A stretch of DNA of 64,000 bases from Bacillus sp. HSf4 (GCF_029537375.1 NZ_CP120679.1:3267501-3331500), one strand, 5' to 3'. Positions 42,796 through 53,247 are shown, counted from the first letter of the stretch. A program made the numbers and translations. The notes: a model not told the origin generated them from the letters alone.

Positions 42796-43791
42796 ATGAT
42801 ACGGTTCGGTGTAGTCGGAACCAATTGGATTACAGACCGCTTTCTTGAAGCGGCAAGGATGACGGACGATTTTCAATTGACAGCCGTCTATTCAAGGACG
42901 GAGGAGCGCGGGAGCGAATTTGCCCAAAAATACGGCGTGACCGCCGTTTTTACTGATATTGAAAAGATGGCTGCAAGCGACTGTCTTGATGCGGTTTACA
43001 TCGCAAGTCCCAATTCTTTACATAAAGAACAAGCGGTGACCTTCATGAAAAACGGGAAACACGTTTTATGCGAAAAGCCGCTTGCGTCCCATGTCGGAGA
43101 GGCTGAGGAAATGGTGAAAACAGCCCGAGCTCACCGGGTCGCTTTGATGGAGGCCATGAAAACCACGTTTCTTCCAAACTTTCAAAACATCATCAGCCAT
43201 TTGCCAAGGATCGGAAAAATCCGTCGCTTTATAGCCAGCTACTGCCAGTATTCCTCGCGTTATGACGCCTATCGAAACGGCACCGTTTTAAATGCGTTCA
43301 ATCCCGCTTTTTCAAACGGCTCCCTGATGGATATCGGCGTCTATTGCATCCATCCGGCTGTCGTTTTGTTTGGGAGGCCGCTCGATATTAAGGCGAACGG
43401 GCTGATCCTTGAATCGGGAGCGGATGGGGAAGGAACGGTGCTTTTAACATATGAGGGGCATGAAGCCGTCCTGATGCATTCGAAAATCGCCGACTCCTAC
43501 ATCCCGGCGGAAATTCAGGGGGAAGACGGCTCAATCATCATCGATAAAATCCACCGGCCTGAAAAGGTCGAAATCCGTTTCCGCGACGGCAGCATTGAAG
43601 ATATCACACTCGCTGATAAAAAGCCGGCGATGTTTTATGAAACAGTCGAATTTATCAATTTAATTAAACAGGGCCGGATCGAATCAACCTGGAATTCGTT
43701 TGAACGGTCTCTCGCCACTTTAGCGGTCATGGATGAAGCGCGAAAGCAGATCGGCCTCGTTTTTCCGGCAGACCGAAAGACAAACAAATGA
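42796..43791 (+). CDS. yulF: Gfo/Idh/MocA-family oxidoreductase, YulF-like
   Basis: 331 aa NAD(P)-dependent oxidoreductase. Rossmann start IRFGVVGTNWITDRF, then CEKPLASH, the conserved E-K-P catalytic region near residue 95, and NGSLMDIGVYCIHP containing the D-I-G-x-Y-x-x-H active-site motif. Substrate probably a sugar or inositol derivative. The ATG at 42796 is 8 nt from GAGGGGG; another in-frame ATG two codons upstream is too close. Similar in length to YulF. Confidence 0.85.
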   Translation: MIRFGVVGTNWITDRFLEAARMTDDFQLTAVYSRTEERGSEFAQKYGVTAVFTDIEKMAASDCLDAVYIASPNSLHKEQAVTFMKNGKHVLCEKPLASHVGEAEEMVKTARAHRVALMEAMKTTFLPNFQNIISHLPRIGKIRRFIASYCQYSSRYDAYRNGTVLNAFNPAFSNGSLMDIGVYCIHPAVVLFGRPLDIKANGLILESGADGEGTVLLTYEGHEAVLMHSKIADSYIPAEIQGEDGSIIIDKIHRPEKVEIRFRDGSIEDITLADKKPAMFYETVEFINLIKQGRIESTWNSFERSLATLAVMDEARKQIGLVFPADRKTNK

Positions 43792-43822
43792 GCCGCCGGA
43801 TTGAAGGGCGGCTCCTCTCTTA
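43790..43822. terminator. terminator between convergent yulF and DJ-1/PfpI genes
   Basis: GAGCCGCC / GGCGGCTC stem with pyrimidine-rich flank. Confidence 0.65.
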
Positions 43823-44344
43823 ATATTGCGCCAAAAGATCGGCAAATGCTTTGACATAAGCCGGCAGATCGGGCGGGCGGCGGCTGGACACGATATGGCC
43901 GTCAACGACAGCGGGTTCATTCACCCATGTGGCGCCGGCATTTTCCATGTCATCTTTAATCCCCGGCGTGCTCGTCACCTTCCTGCCTTCCAAAATGCCG
44001 GCGGAAATCAGCACCCAGCCGGCGTGGCAGATTTGTCCGATCGGCTTCCGCCTTTCGTTGAATGTCCGGATCATGTCAAGCACTTCGGGGTATCTTCTCA
44101 GCTTATCAGGCGCCCATCCCCCCGGAACAAGAATCGCGTCATATTCTTCGATGTTCACGCTTCTCATATCATAATCCGATACCGCAGGGACGCCGTGTTT
44201 CCCTTTGTATTCATGATCCGCTTTTTCACCGATGATATGAACGATCGCCCCTTCTTCCTTAAGCCTTAAAATCGGATACCAAAGCTCTAAATCTTCAAAT
44301 TCATCGCTCACCAAAGCCATGACTTTCTTTCCTTCCAATCGCAT
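43820..44344 (-). CDS. DJ-1/PfpI-family general stress protein
   Basis: 174 aa PfpI-type protein with the nucleophile elbow IGQICHAGWVL (Cys near residue 104) and upstream acidic EFEDLELW. Relatives act as deglycases or stress proteins (B. subtilis YraA, YfkM). GGGAGGG lies 8 nt before the ATG at 44344. A sigma-B-type promoter upstream suggests induction by general stress. Confidence 0.88.
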   Translation of the reverse strand: MRLEGKKVMALVSDEFEDLELWYPILRLKEEGAIVHIIGEKADHEYKGKHGVPAVSDYDMRSVNIEEYDAILVPGGWAPDKLRRYPEVLDMIRTFNERRKPIGQICHAGWVLISAGILEGRKVTSTPGIKDDMENAGATWVNEPAVVDGHIVSSRRPPDLPAYVKAFADLLAQY

Positions 44345-44382
44345 TCGGATTCCCTCCCATTTTTCCATCAGGTCCTATATTT

Positions 44383-44408
44383 ATTCCCTTCCCGTTCTGG
44401 CGGTAAAC
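44383..44408 (-). promoter_or_regulatory. sigma-B-type promoter of the DJ-1/PfpI gene
   Basis: Minus strand GTTTAC (44403-44408), 14-bp spacer, GGGAAT (44383-44388), matching GTTTAA-N13/15-GGGWAW. Confidence 0.65.
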
Positions 44409-44420
44409 ATGCCTCTTTCC

Positions 44421-44449
44421 GAAAAGGCCGCCGGATAAAGCCGGCAGCC
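44421..44449 (-). terminator. terminator after chemoreceptor 1
   Basis: GGCTGCCGG / CCGGCGGCC stem then TTTTC on the minus strand. Confidence 0.8.
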
Positions 44450-44456
44450 TGGGAAA

Positions 44457-46439
44457 TTAGTCTATTTTAAATTTTTTCGTCAAATCGCGAAGCTCTTCAG
44501 CCATTTGTTCGAGCGTGGCTGCGGATGAACTGATTTCTTCCATTGAAGCAAGCTGCTCTTCCGCGGAAGCGGCGATATCCTGAATGCTGCCTGAGCTTTC
44601 TCTCGATACTTCGGCGATTTCTTCCACCGCACCGGCGACTTGCTGTGAGCCCTGTGACAGCTGTTCAACAGCGGTGTTCATCATCTGCAGTTTTCCTGCG
44701 ATTTCGTTTGTCATGTCATAGATTTGTTTAAAGCTTGCATCTGTTTCATCTGTTATGTTGAGCCCGGACTGTACCTCGCGGTTAACGTTCTGGAACATTT
44801 CAAGGGACTTTCCGATTTCATTGACGATTTCCTGGATCAGGCCTTCGATTTCCTTAGCGGATGAAGCGGATTGTTCGGCCAGTTTGCGCACTTCCTCAGC
44901 TACGACTGAGAAGCCCCGTCCGGCTTCTCCAGCCCTTGCGGCTTCAATCGCCGCATTCAGCGCCAGCAAATTCGTTTGATCCGCGATCCCGTTGATGACG
45001 CGCAGGATGGCTGTAATGTCTTTTGATTTGCCTTCAAGGCCTTTGACGACAGATTCCGCCTGTTTGACTGACTGGTCGATTGAGTTCATCTGTCCGACTG
45101 TTTTTTGCACAAGCTCTCCGCCTGTTCCGGCGATTTCGGTCGATTGCAGCGATGATTCCGTAATCGAGGCGGAGGTTTTGGACATGTCAAGCAAGCGGTT
45201 ATTCATGTCTGTCAGCTGCTCAGCGCTTGTTTCGACTTTCTCATTCTGGCTTTCATTTCCGTTGGAAAATTGTTCGATCGCCGATGTAATATGCTCTGTC
45301 GCCTTGCTTGTCTGATCTGCGCTGGCCGTCAGCTGTTCTGACGAAGAAGCGACATTTTCAACAGAGGTCTGGATGACGCTGATCAATGAACGAAGCGACT
45401 CAGCCATTTCATTAAAGCTTATGCCCAGCTGTCCAAGCTCATCCTTTGTACGGACATTGATCGTCTGTGTCAGGTCTCCGCTGCTGATGTTTTTCGCGGA
45501 CGAAACAAGCCTTCTTAACGGGCCTGTGATCGATCTGATGATCAAGATCATCAGAAAGACGCCTGCTGCGATGCTGACGGCGAGCGTGATCAAAGCGGCG
45601 TTTAAAACAGGCTTTGATGCTTCGGCGATTTCATCTGTATACATCGTTCCGCCGATTTTCCAGCCGGTCAGTTTGTTTGTCGCGAAAGCCATTTGCTTAT
45701 CGCCGTCTAATCGATATGATATTGTCCCTTTTTCCTTGGCGTAAACCGCTTTAGACCAGCTGCCGTCAACAACTGAGCCCGCTTCATTTTTCGGGTGGGC
45801 GACATACTTTTTATCAGCGCTTGTGATAAAAGCGTAGCCCCTCTTGCCGATTTTGACGCGCTCTGTTGCTTTAATCAGCTCATCGATTTTCATGTTGATC
45901 GCCACAACGCCGGAGCCGTCCTCATTTTGCTTAGCGATCGTGATGACCATCGTGCCTGTTGACGCTGTCTTGTAAGGATCTGTGATGACCACTTCTCCTT
46001 TATGTTCAACAGCCTTTTTATACCAATCCCTTTCAACCGGATTATAGCCGCTTGGCATTTCCTGAAACGGATAGCGGACGAACAGCCCGTCTTTTGATCC
46101 CGTAAAAATACCTTCGACATCAGGATGCAGTTTGGCATACTGTTCAAATTTGTCTTTGATGGAGGCATTCCCTTTCTCTTGATATGAACTTTCCTTAAAC
46201 AAACTTGAGAAATGGGATGCCGCATCCGCTTTTTGACTGATATTCTGATCGATGATGTCATTCAGCTGTTCGACGTTCTCCCGCGCATTGTCCATGATCT
46301 CCGTTTTAAGCGTACTGCTTGCCGTCTGGTAAGCGCTGTATGAGAGAACAATGATCGGAACGGTTAAAATAAACAAGAATGAAAGAATTAATTTCTTGCC
46401 TATTGAAGGATGTTTGATCCATTTGATCATTTTTGACAT
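44457..46439 (-). CDS. Methyl-accepting chemotaxis protein (McpA/TlpA group), receptor 1
   Basis: 660 aa transmembrane chemoreceptor. TM1 about residues 17-37, extracellular dCache sensor about 40-270 ([31 protein letters not shown]), TM2 about 280-300, HAMP about 300-355, and the methylated signalling coiled coil with hairpin tip [31 protein letters not shown]. The DWYKKA and TASTG segments suggest an amino-acid-type dCache pocket. The ATG at 46439 is chosen by alignment with the other two receptors. Orthology to McpA, TlpA or TlpB cannot be settled here. Confidence 0.93.
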   Translation of the reverse strand: MSKMIKWIKHPSIGKKLILSFLFILTVPIIVLSYSAYQTASSTLKTEIMDNARENVEQLNDIIDQNISQKADAASHFSSLFKESSYQEKGNASIKDKFEQYAKLHPDVEGIFTGSKDGLFVRYPFQEMPSGYNPVERDWYKKAVEHKGEVVITDPYKTASTGTMVITIAKQNEDGSGVVAINMKIDELIKATERVKIGKRGYAFITSADKKYVAHPKNEAGSVVDGSWSKAVYAKEKGTISYRLDGDKQMAFATNKLTGWKIGGTMYTDEIAEASKPVLNAALITLAVSIAAGVFLMILIIRSITGPLRRLVSSAKNISSGDLTQTINVRTKDELGQLGISFNEMAESLRSLISVIQTSVENVASSSEQLTASADQTSKATEHITSAIEQFSNGNESQNEKVETSAEQLTDMNNRLLDMSKTSASITESSLQSTEIAGTGGELVQKTVGQMNSIDQSVKQAESVVKGLEGKSKDITAILRVINGIADQTNLLALNAAIEAARAGEAGRGFSVVAEEVRKLAEQSASSAKEIEGLIQEIVNEIGKSLEMFQNVNREVQSGLNITDETDASFKQIYDMTNEIAGKLQMMNTAVEQLSQGSQQVAGAVEEIAEVSRESSGSIQDIAASAEEQLASMEEISSSAATLEQMAEELRDLTKKFKID

Positions 46440-46473
46440 AGTCTTGTTGACTCCTTTTCTTTTATATTCTTTA

Positions 46474-46501
46474 ATATCGGTTTTCCCATATGGGTTTTTT
46501 A
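46474..46501 (-). promoter_or_regulatory. sigma-D promoter of receptor 1
   Basis: Minus strand TAAA (46498-46501), 16-bp spacer, ACCGATAT (46474-46481); sigma-D consensus is TAAA-N15-GCCGATAT. Confidence 0.75.
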
Positions 46502-46525
46502 ACTTTTTTATAGTCAAAATGAACT

Positions 46526-46553
46526 AAAAACACCCAGAATGGTTCTGGGTGTT
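46526..46553 (-). terminator. terminator after receptor 2
   Basis: AACACCCAGAA / TTCTGGGTGTT stem followed by TTT on the minus strand. Confidence 0.88.
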
Positions 46554-46558
46554 CTCAC

Positions 46559-48544
46559 TTATTCGATCTTGAATTGCTTTGTCAAATCCCGCAGCTCCTC
46601 AGCCAGTTCCGCCAATGTTGTTGAAGAAGCGCTGATCTCCTCCATTGAGGCGAGCTGTTCCTCCGCTGAAGCGGCGATATCCTGGATGCTTGCGGTGCTT
46701 TCTCTGGAAACATCTGCAATCTCTTCGACAGCGCCCGACACTTCCTGTGATCCTTGCGATAGCTGCTCTGCAGCGGCATTCATCGTCTGCAGCTTGCCGG
46801 CAATATCATTTGTCATCTCATATATGGTTCTAAAGCTTGACGCCGTTTCATCAGTTATGTTGAGCCCTGACTGGACTTCATGGTTGACCGATTGAAACAT
46901 GTTCAGAGAGTGATCGATTTCTTTGACGATTTCCTGAATCAGATTTTCGATTTCTTTCGCCGAATCCGCTGATTGGGCCGCAAGCTTCCTTACTTCTTCG
47001 GCTACGACCGAGAAGCCTCTGCCCGATTCCCCGGCACGGGCAGCTTCGATCGCGGCATTCAGCGCAAGCAGGTTCGTTTGATCAGCGATTCCGTTAATGA
47101 CGCGCAAAATGCTCGTGATGTCTTTTGATTTGCCTTCAAGTCCTTTGACGACCGCTTCGGCCTGCTTGACGGACCGGTCAATTGAATTCATTTGGCCGAC
47201 CGTCTTTTGCACAAGCTCTTCCCCTTTGCCGGCAATCTCCGTCGATTTGACAGAAGCATCGGTAATGACTGCGGACGTTTTGGACATATCCTGCAGTCCG
47301 TTGTTCATCTCATTCAGTTGCTGTGCGCTCGCTTCTACTTTTTCTTTCTGGCTTTCATTCCCGTCAGAGAATTGTTCAATGGCCATTGTGATATGTTCGG
47401 TCGCTTTGCTTGTCTGTGCAGCGCTTGCGTGCAGCTCTTCAGATGAAGACGCCACATTGTCGACCGACGTTTGAATGACGCTGATCAGCTTCTTGAGAGA
47501 ATCGGCCATTTCATTAAAGCTTGTCCCAAGCTGGCCGAATTCGTCTTTAGAACGGACTTCGATTTTTTGCGTCAAATCTCCGCTGCTGATGCTTTTCGCC
47601 GAGGAAACAAGCTGATTTAACGGTTTGCTGATTCCGCGAACGATGAAGTAGACGAGAATCCCTCCGAGGGCGATCGCAGCCGCCAAAATGATCATCGCCA
47701 TATTAAATACCGGCTGGGCCGCTTCAGATATTTCCTCCGTAAACATCGTTCCGCCGATTTTCCAACCGGTCAGCTTGTTTGTTGTGAAGGCCATCTGCTT
47801 TTCTTTGCCTTGGAACGTATATTGAAAAGAACCTTTTTCTTTGCCGTACATTTGTGCCACCCAATCACCTTTGCCCTCCGTTCCGGCTTTAATGGTCGGA
47901 TGGGCCACATACTTTTTGTCATCGCTTGAAATAAACGCAAACCCGTTTTTGCCGATATTGACGCGCTCTGACGCTTTAATCAGCTCATCGATTTTCATGT
48001 TGACAGCGACAACACCGGAGCCGTCCGCCGTCTGCTGTGCGATCGTGACGACCATCGTGCCGGTCGAAGCCGTTTTGTAAGGGTCTGTCACAATGACTTT
48101 GCCTTTATTTTCAACGGCTTTCTTATACCAGTCCCTTTCAACCGGATTATAATCGCTTGACATCTTTTCATTTGGGTAGCGGACGAACAATCCGTCATTT
48201 GAACCTGTGAAGATTGCTTCCACGTCTTCATTCAGCTTGGCGTACTGCTCGAATTTTTCCTTCAGTGACACATTTCCTTTCTCTTTATAAAGCTTCTCAT
48301 TCACCCAATCGCTGAAATAGGAAACCGCATGTTCTTTCTTTCCGATATTTTGATCAATGATTTCATTGAGCTGTTCAACATTATCCTGGGCGCTTCTCAT
48401 GATCTCGCTTTCGAGAGAGCTTCCCGCCGTGTGATAGGCGCTGTAGGATAGAGCTAAGATCGGTACTGTCAGCACCAATAAAAAACTCAAAAACAGCTTT
48501 TTTGAAATAGACGGACGTTTGAGCCAGTCCAATTGTGTTTTCAT
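46559..48544 (-). CDS. Methyl-accepting chemotaxis protein, receptor 2
   Basis: 661 aa, same architecture as its neighbours: TM1, dCache sensor ([34 protein letters not shown]), TM2, HAMP, and cytoplasmic coiled coil with the [20 protein letters not shown] tip. Signalling part is nearly identical to receptors 1 and 3 while the sensor region differs, as expected for duplicates with diverged ligands. AAGGAG precedes the ATG. Confidence 0.94.
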   Translation of the reverse strand: MKTQLDWLKRPSISKKLFLSFLLVLTVPILALSYSAYHTAGSSLESEIMRSAQDNVEQLNEIIDQNIGKKEHAVSYFSDWVNEKLYKEKGNVSLKEKFEQYAKLNEDVEAIFTGSNDGLFVRYPNEKMSSDYNPVERDWYKKAVENKGKVIVTDPYKTASTGTMVVTIAQQTADGSGVVAVNMKIDELIKASERVNIGKNGFAFISSDDKKYVAHPTIKAGTEGKGDWVAQMYGKEKGSFQYTFQGKEKQMAFTTNKLTGWKIGGTMFTEEISEAAQPVFNMAMIILAAAIALGGILVYFIVRGISKPLNQLVSSAKSISSGDLTQKIEVRSKDEFGQLGTSFNEMADSLKKLISVIQTSVDNVASSSEELHASAAQTSKATEHITMAIEQFSDGNESQKEKVEASAQQLNEMNNGLQDMSKTSAVITDASVKSTEIAGKGEELVQKTVGQMNSIDRSVKQAEAVVKGLEGKSKDITSILRVINGIADQTNLLALNAAIEAARAGESGRGFSVVAEEVRKLAAQSADSAKEIENLIQEIVKEIDHSLNMFQSVNHEVQSGLNITDETASSFRTIYEMTNDIAGKLQTMNAAAEQLSQGSQEVSGAVEEIADVSRESTASIQDIAASAEEQLASMEEISASSTTLAELAEELRDLTKQFKIE

Positions 48545-48580
48545 TTGATATAACTCCTTTAGTTCAAGATTATGAAACTA

Positions 48581-48607
48581 ATATCGGAGACCGGGCTCAT
48601 TTGTGTA
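48581..48607 (-). promoter_or_regulatory. sigma-D promoter of receptor 2
   Basis: Minus strand -10 TCCGATAT (48581-48588), TACA 15 bp upstream in place of TAAA. Confidence 0.6.
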
Positions 48608-48654
48608 TATTAAAAAACTTTTATAAGTATTTCAGAAAATTCTTTAAAGCGAAG

Positions 48655-48692
48655 CAAAAAATCCTAAAACGGTTAAAGTTTTAGGATTTTTT
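48655..48692. terminator. strong bidirectional hairpin upstream of receptor 2
   Basis: AAAAATCCTAAAAC / GTTTTAGGATTTTT with seven-base loop and T-runs on both strands. Confidence 0.85.
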
Positions 48693-48909
48693 CTTCCTTT
48701 CAGCGTGACCTTCAACCCTTGCAGTCTAGGAAGGCCGAGCATCGAAGCGGGCTTTCACAGGATGTGATGACGGCGGCGTTCAGGCAGGACGCCTGCGCAA
48801 TTAGCCGCCGTTCCTTTTTCTATTCGTGCGCACCGACTTAGCAGGCCTGACAACGAATGCGAGGGTTTGTCGACACGCAGAAAGGGCTGTTAAAACAGCC
48901 CTTTCTGCT
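48693..48909. other. GC-rich structured intergenic element
   Basis: About 190 bp without an ORF, much richer in GC than its flanks. Nested inverted repeats: ACGGCGGC (48769 region) with GCCGCCGT, enclosing AGGC/GCCT, and AGAAAGGGCTGT / ACAGCCCTTTCT at 48879-48906 at its left-transcribed end. It recalls the repeated 190-bp element noted in the B. subtilis genome, but identity was not checked. Sits between receptors 3 and 2. Confidence 0.55.
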
Positions 48910-50893
48910 ATTCAAGCTTAAATTTTTTCGTTAAATCGCGAAGCTCTTCTGCCATTTGTTCAAGAGTTGCAGCTGATGAGCTGATCTCTTCCATGGAAGC
49001 GAGCTGTTCTTCCGCCGATGCGGCAATGTCCTGAATGCCGGCGGAGCTTTCTCGTGAAACATCTGCAATCTCTTCGACCGCTCCCGAAATCGCTTGTGAA
49101 CCGTCTGTTAATTGTTCGACCGTGCCATTCATCGTCTGCAGCTTTCCGGCGATTTCATTTGTCATATCATAGATTTGCTTAAAGCTTGATTCCGTCTCTT
49201 CTGTAATGACAAGACCTGACTGCACTTCCTCGTTGACGGATTTGAACATGTTGAGAGAGTGTTCGATCTCTTTGACGATGTCCTGAATCAGCGTCTCGAT
49301 TTCTTTCGCCGATCCTGCTGATTGTGCGGCGAGCTTCCTTACTTCTTCAGCGACGACTGAAAAGCCTCTGCCCGATTCTCCGGCGCGCGCTGCTTCGATG
49401 GCGGCGTTCAGCGCCAAAAGATTCGTCTGGTCGGCAATGCCGTTGATCACGCGGAGGATTGCCGTGATGTCTTTGGATTTTGATTCCAATCCTTTGACAA
49501 CGCGTTCAGCCTGCTTGACTGATTGATCAATCGAATTCATCTGACCGACGGTTTTCTGGACGAGCTCTCCGCCTGTTTCGGCAATTTCCGTCGATTGAAT
49601 GGATGAAGCCGTAATCGTTTCTGATACACCGGCCATTTCGGTCAGCTGGTCATTCATTTGGCTGAGCTGTCGTGAGCTTGTTTCGACTTTTTCGTTCTGA
49701 TTTTCAGCGCCGCTTGAGAACCGCTCGATGGCCAATGTAATATGTTCGGTCGCTTTGCTCGTCTGATCAGCGCTTGCTGTCAGCTGTTCTGAGGATGAGG
49801 CTACATTGTCAACCGATTCTTGAATGGCACTGATCAGCGCGCGCAATGAGTCGGCCATCTCGTTAAAGCTTGTGCCAAGCTGACCGAGTTCGTCCTTGGA
49901 GCGCACTTCGATTTTTTGTGTCAGATCCCCATTGCTGATGCTCTTGGCAGATGAAACGAGCTGATTTAACGGTTTGCTGATCGCCCGGACGATGAAGTAG
50001 ACGAGAAGGCCGCCCAATACAATGGCTCCAGCCAGCGTGATGATCGCCATATTGAAGACCGGCTGTGCAGCATGTTTGATTTCGTCTTTATACATCGAGC
50101 CGCCGATTTTCCAGCCAGTCAATTTGTTCGTCGTGTAAACCGTTTTCTTTTCTTTACCTTTTTCCGTAACATCGAACACGCCGCTTGCTTTGCTGTACAT
50201 GTTGTCGGTCAAAGCCGTTCCCGCTTCAGTGCCGGCCTTGATCTCAGGATCGGCGATATAGTTTTTGTCATTGCTTAATATGAAAGCATGGCCGGTTTTG
50301 CCGATATTGATGCTGTTCGCCGCTTCGATCAGCTTGTCAATATTCATGTCAAGCGCGACAACGCCTGATCCGTCTTTCGTTTGCTTTGCGATGGTGACAA
50401 CCATATGTCCTGTTGATGCCGACTCATATGGTTCTGTGACGATCGTTTCGCCTTTTTTTTCTACCGCCTGTTTATACCAATCCCTCTCCACCGGATCATA
50501 TCCATCCGGCAGTGGTGCATTAGGATATTGAGCATAGATGCTTTCATTCGAGCCGGTGAACACGAGCTCCACATCAGGATTTTGCTTGGAAAATTGCTCA
50601 AATCTTTGTTTGATGGAAGCCTGTCCCTTCTCCTCGTACGCCTTTTGATCCACCCATTCGCTGAAATACGCGATAGATGTTTCCTTGGCGCCGATATTTT
50701 GGGTGATCACTTCATTCAATTCATCGACATTGTCTTTGGCGCTCCTCATGATCTCGTCTTCAAGCGTACTGCTCGCCGTGTAGTATGAAGTAAACGAAAG
50801 TACTAAAATCGGAATGGTTAAAATTAATATAAATGAAAAAATGAGTCTTTTTGAAATAGAAGGACGCCTTGTCCAGTCCAATAGCCTTTTCAT
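48908..50893 (-). CDS. Methyl-accepting chemotaxis protein, receptor 3 (positional McpB equivalent)
   Basis: 661 aa. TM1 about residues 17-36, dCache sensor ([34 protein letters not shown]), TM2 about 280-302, HAMP, methylation helices and [20 protein letters not shown] tip. It lies next to tgl as mcpB does in B. subtilis; McpB there senses asparagine and related amino acids. The ATG at 50893 has AAAGGAGAG upstream; a longer frame crosses the sigma-D promoter. Confidence 0.94.
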   Translation of the reverse strand: MKRLLDWTRRPSISKRLIFSFILILTIPILVLSFTSYYTASSTLEDEIMRSAKDNVDELNEVITQNIGAKETSIAYFSEWVDQKAYEEKGQASIKQRFEQFSKQNPDVELVFTGSNESIYAQYPNAPLPDGYDPVERDWYKQAVEKKGETIVTEPYESASTGHMVVTIAKQTKDGSGVVALDMNIDKLIEAANSINIGKTGHAFILSNDKNYIADPEIKAGTEAGTALTDNMYSKASGVFDVTEKGKEKKTVYTTNKLTGWKIGGSMYKDEIKHAAQPVFNMAIITLAGAIVLGGLLVYFIVRAISKPLNQLVSSAKSISNGDLTQKIEVRSKDELGQLGTSFNEMADSLRALISAIQESVDNVASSSEQLTASADQTSKATEHITLAIERFSSGAENQNEKVETSSRQLSQMNDQLTEMAGVSETITASSIQSTEIAETGGELVQKTVGQMNSIDQSVKQAERVVKGLESKSKDITAILRVINGIADQTNLLALNAAIEAARAGESGRGFSVVAEEVRKLAAQSAGSAKEIETLIQDIVKEIEHSLNMFKSVNEEVQSGLVITEETESSFKQIYDMTNEIAGKLQTMNGTVEQLTDGSQAISGAVEEIADVSRESSAGIQDIAASAEEQLASMEEISSSAATLEQMAEELRDLTKKFKLE

Positions 50894-50919
50894 AAATGAT
50901 GTCTCTCCTTTCTCTACTT

Positions 50920-50945
50920 TTATCGGAGAGAGATCATATTTTTTA
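50920..50945 (-). promoter_or_regulatory. sigma-D promoter of receptor 3
   Basis: Minus strand TAAA (50942-50945), 14-bp spacer, TCCGATAA (50920-50927). Confidence 0.7.
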
Positions 50946-51028
50946 AATAAAAAAAGCAGGAAATGAAACCATTTTCGTGCCCAAGCTTTAAGGCATATCT
51001 TAATAAAAAAGGAAAAGGGTGTTTTTCC

Positions 51029-51766
51029 ATGATAAATATTTCGGGCTATTGGCTTCGCCCTGAGGATGCGGAAAAACTGAATGTCAGCGGGATGCAAAAA
51101 GAGATTGCCGACCAGATGCTCGCCATGCCTTCCAGCTACAGCTACAGCACGGTGTCTGAACTGTTATTCGAGCTCAGCTTCAGGGAGAATACGATCGAAT
51201 CAGCCAGGGCGCTGATCAACAGCGGTGCCAGGTTTGCCACATTTTCAAAAACATATGGCAATGAGGCGTATTGGAGGGTGTCGCCTGAAGGGGCATTGGA
51301 GTTGAGATACAGAGTGTCCCCTTCCAATGCGATAAAAGACATTTTTGAAAGGGGCTCTCTTTATGCGTTTGAATGTGCAACTGCCATCGTCATCATCTTT
51401 TATATGGCGTTGATCAAAACGATTGGCGGGCAAACGTTTGATCAGCATTATGACAGAATCATCTTATATGACTGGCATTATGAGAAGCTTCCGATCTACA
51501 CGGATAAAGGGAACGATTATCTGCCCGGAGACTGCCTGTATTTTAAAAATCCCGAATTTGATCAGGAAAGGCCGCAATGGCGTGGAGAAAACGCCATTTA
51601 TTTAGGCCATAATCAATATGCGGCACACGGATTGGGTATCCTGAGCGCCGAAGCTATCATAGAAAAGTTGAATAAGCTGAGAAAACCGAATGCACAGACC
51701 TCCGCCTATTTGATGAGTCAGGTGACACGGGTCGATATTCCGACGATCTTTCAGATCATCAGATAA
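51029..51766 (+). CDS. tgl: Tgl, spore-coat protein-glutamine gamma-glutamyltransferase
   Basis: 245 aa transglutaminase that forms epsilon-(gamma-glutamyl)lysine cross-links between spore coat proteins. The catalytic Cys lies in FYAFECATAIVIIFY-like segment (Glu-Cys pair near residues 115-116), with TYGNEAYWRVSPEGALELRYR and LYDWHYEKLPIYT segments conserved with B. subtilis Tgl of the same length. The start at 51029 follows GGAAAAGGGTG. Its end overlaps the convergent nitronate monooxygenase gene by eight bases. Confidence 0.93.
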   Translation: MINISGYWLRPEDAEKLNVSGMQKEIADQMLAMPSSYSYSTVSELLFELSFRENTIESARALINSGARFATFSKTYGNEAYWRVSPEGALELRYRVSPSNAIKDIFERGSLYAFECATAIVIIFYMALIKTIGGQTFDQHYDRIILYDWHYEKLPIYTDKGNDYLPGDCLYFKNPEFDQERPQWRGENAIYLGHNQYAAHGLGILSAEAIIEKLNKLRKPNAQTSAYLMSQVTRVDIPTIFQIIR

Positions 51767-52799
51767 CGCCGGCGGGACAGAGCTGTTCCATCAGCTCTTC
51801 TACGGTTGTTTCTTTTTCTATAGCGCGCGCGGCCTGACCGCACCATAAAGACATGTTGCCGGGGTTGTTTTCAAGCTGCGCCTTTTTTCTCATCGGTTTT
51901 GTCAATGCGTTTTGCAGCGGATACGGCAATGCCTCATCCTCATCTTGCCGCCTGTCTTCCATCCACTGATTGACAATGCCTCTTGCCGGTTTTCCTGAAA
52001 ACAATCTCGTCAGCCTTGTGTCCGTCTCAGCCGCCCTGATCAATTGTTGCTTGTAAATTTGAGATGTTCCGCTTTCACTGCACGCCAAAAATACGCTTCC
52101 CAATTGGACGCCTTGTGCGCCCAGCGCGAATGCTGCCGCTACTCCTCTTTTGTCAAAAATGCCTCCCGCCGCGACTACTGGAACCGACACATGGTCTGCT
52201 GCTTGCGGAATCAGGGCCATTGACCCGACGGCGGCCTCTCCCTTCGTATGTAAGAAAGCTCCCCTGTGACCGCCCGCTTCACTTCCCTGAACAACGATGA
52301 CATCCATGCCTTTCTCTTCAAGCAGCAGCGCTTCTTCAACAGACACTGCGGTTCCGATCAAACAGCATTGTCGTTTTTTAAGCTCTCCTACAACCTCGGC
52401 GGGCGGCACACCAAACGTAAACGAACAGACTTTGACATCCGATTTGAGAATGATGTCAATTTTTTCATTAAAATCAGACCAATCCTGTTCCTCGCTTGTC
52501 TCAGGCTCTGCCGACTGTGATAAAGGGATTTTCTTTTGCCAGCCTTCCAGTTTTTCGCGGCTGACCTGTTCCCTTTTTTCCGGAACAAACAGATTGACTT
52601 GAAACAAGGCGGGTGTGAGCTCTTTCGTTTCTTCGATCTGCCTTTTTAAAGCTGCAGGTGTCAAATAACCCGAAGCCAGGCTGCCCAGACCGCCTTGATT
52701 GGAAACAGCGGCAGCAAGCCGGGGCGTTGCCGGTCCGCCGGCCATCGGCGCTTGTATAATCGGCTTTGACAGCGAGAGAAGCTTCATTAATTCGTTCAT
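51759..52799 (-). CDS. Nitronate monooxygenase-family flavoprotein
   Basis: 346 aa FMN-binding TIM-barrel enzyme (2-nitropropane dioxygenase family) that oxidises alkyl nitronates such as propionate-3-nitronate. Motifs: PIIQAPMAGG at the N-terminus, GGLGSLASGYL, VVQGSEAGGHRG containing the catalytic-type His, VVAAGGIFDKRGVAAAFALGAQGVQLGS for phosphate binding. Start at 52799 by similarity. Stop overlaps tgl. Confidence 0.88.
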   Translation of the reverse strand: MNELMKLLSLSKPIIQAPMAGGPATPRLAAAVSNQGGLGSLASGYLTPAALKRQIEETKELTPALFQVNLFVPEKREQVSREKLEGWQKKIPLSQSAEPETSEEQDWSDFNEKIDIILKSDVKVCSFTFGVPPAEVVGELKKRQCCLIGTAVSVEEALLLEEKGMDVIVVQGSEAGGHRGAFLHTKGEAAVGSMALIPQAADHVSVPVVAAGGIFDKRGVAAAFALGAQGVQLGSVFLACSESGTSQIYKQQLIRAAETDTRLTRLFSGKPARGIVNQWMEDRRQDEDEALPYPLQNALTKPMRKKAQLENNPGNMSLWCGQAARAIEKETTVEELMEQLCPAGVI

Positions 52800-52815
52800 T
52801 GCCGTGATCCCCCTT

Positions 52816-53217
52816 TTAATCGGCTATGATTTTAAAATAGCAGGTTCGCGATCTCGGACCGTCGAATTCGCAGAAATAAATGCCCTGCCATGTGCCAAGA
52901 ATCAGCTTTCCGTCTGCAATGATGATGTGTTGTGACGCCCCGACAGTGCTCGATTTCATGTGAGCGGCAGTATTGCCTTCCATATGGCGGTCAAGTCGAT
53001 GCTCCCAAGGATACACTTCATCAAACCGTCTCAGCATATCGCGTTTTACATCGGGATCAGCGTTTTCGTTTATCGTAATCCCGGCTGTTGTATGGGGGCA
53101 ATAGATGATCACGGCGCCGTTTGAAACGCCCTTTTCCGTGATAAACTGTTGCACTTCATCAGTGATGTCAAGCATTTCATCGCGCCGGGCTGTCTGTATC
53201 CGTATTTTTTTCAGCAT
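52816..53217 (-). CDS. yugU: YugU, YjbQ/UPF0047-family protein
   Basis: 133 aa trimeric beta-protein of the YjbQ family, some members of which show thiamine-phosphate synthase-like activity. Conserved [30 protein letters not shown] and [16 protein letters not shown] segments. The ATG at 53217 has AAAGGAG 10 nt upstream; a TTG two codons earlier is also possible. Same neighbours (tgl, yugT) as in B. subtilis. Confidence 0.9.
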   Translation of the reverse strand: MLKKIRIQTARRDEMLDITDEVQQFITEKGVSNGAVIIYCPHTTAGITINENADPDVKRDMLRRFDEVYPWEHRLDRHMEGNTAAHMKSSTVGASQHIIIADGKLILGTWQGIYFCEFDGPRSRTCYFKIIAD

Positions 53218-53247
53218 ATACAATCGGCTCCTTTCTTTTCGCGCCCA

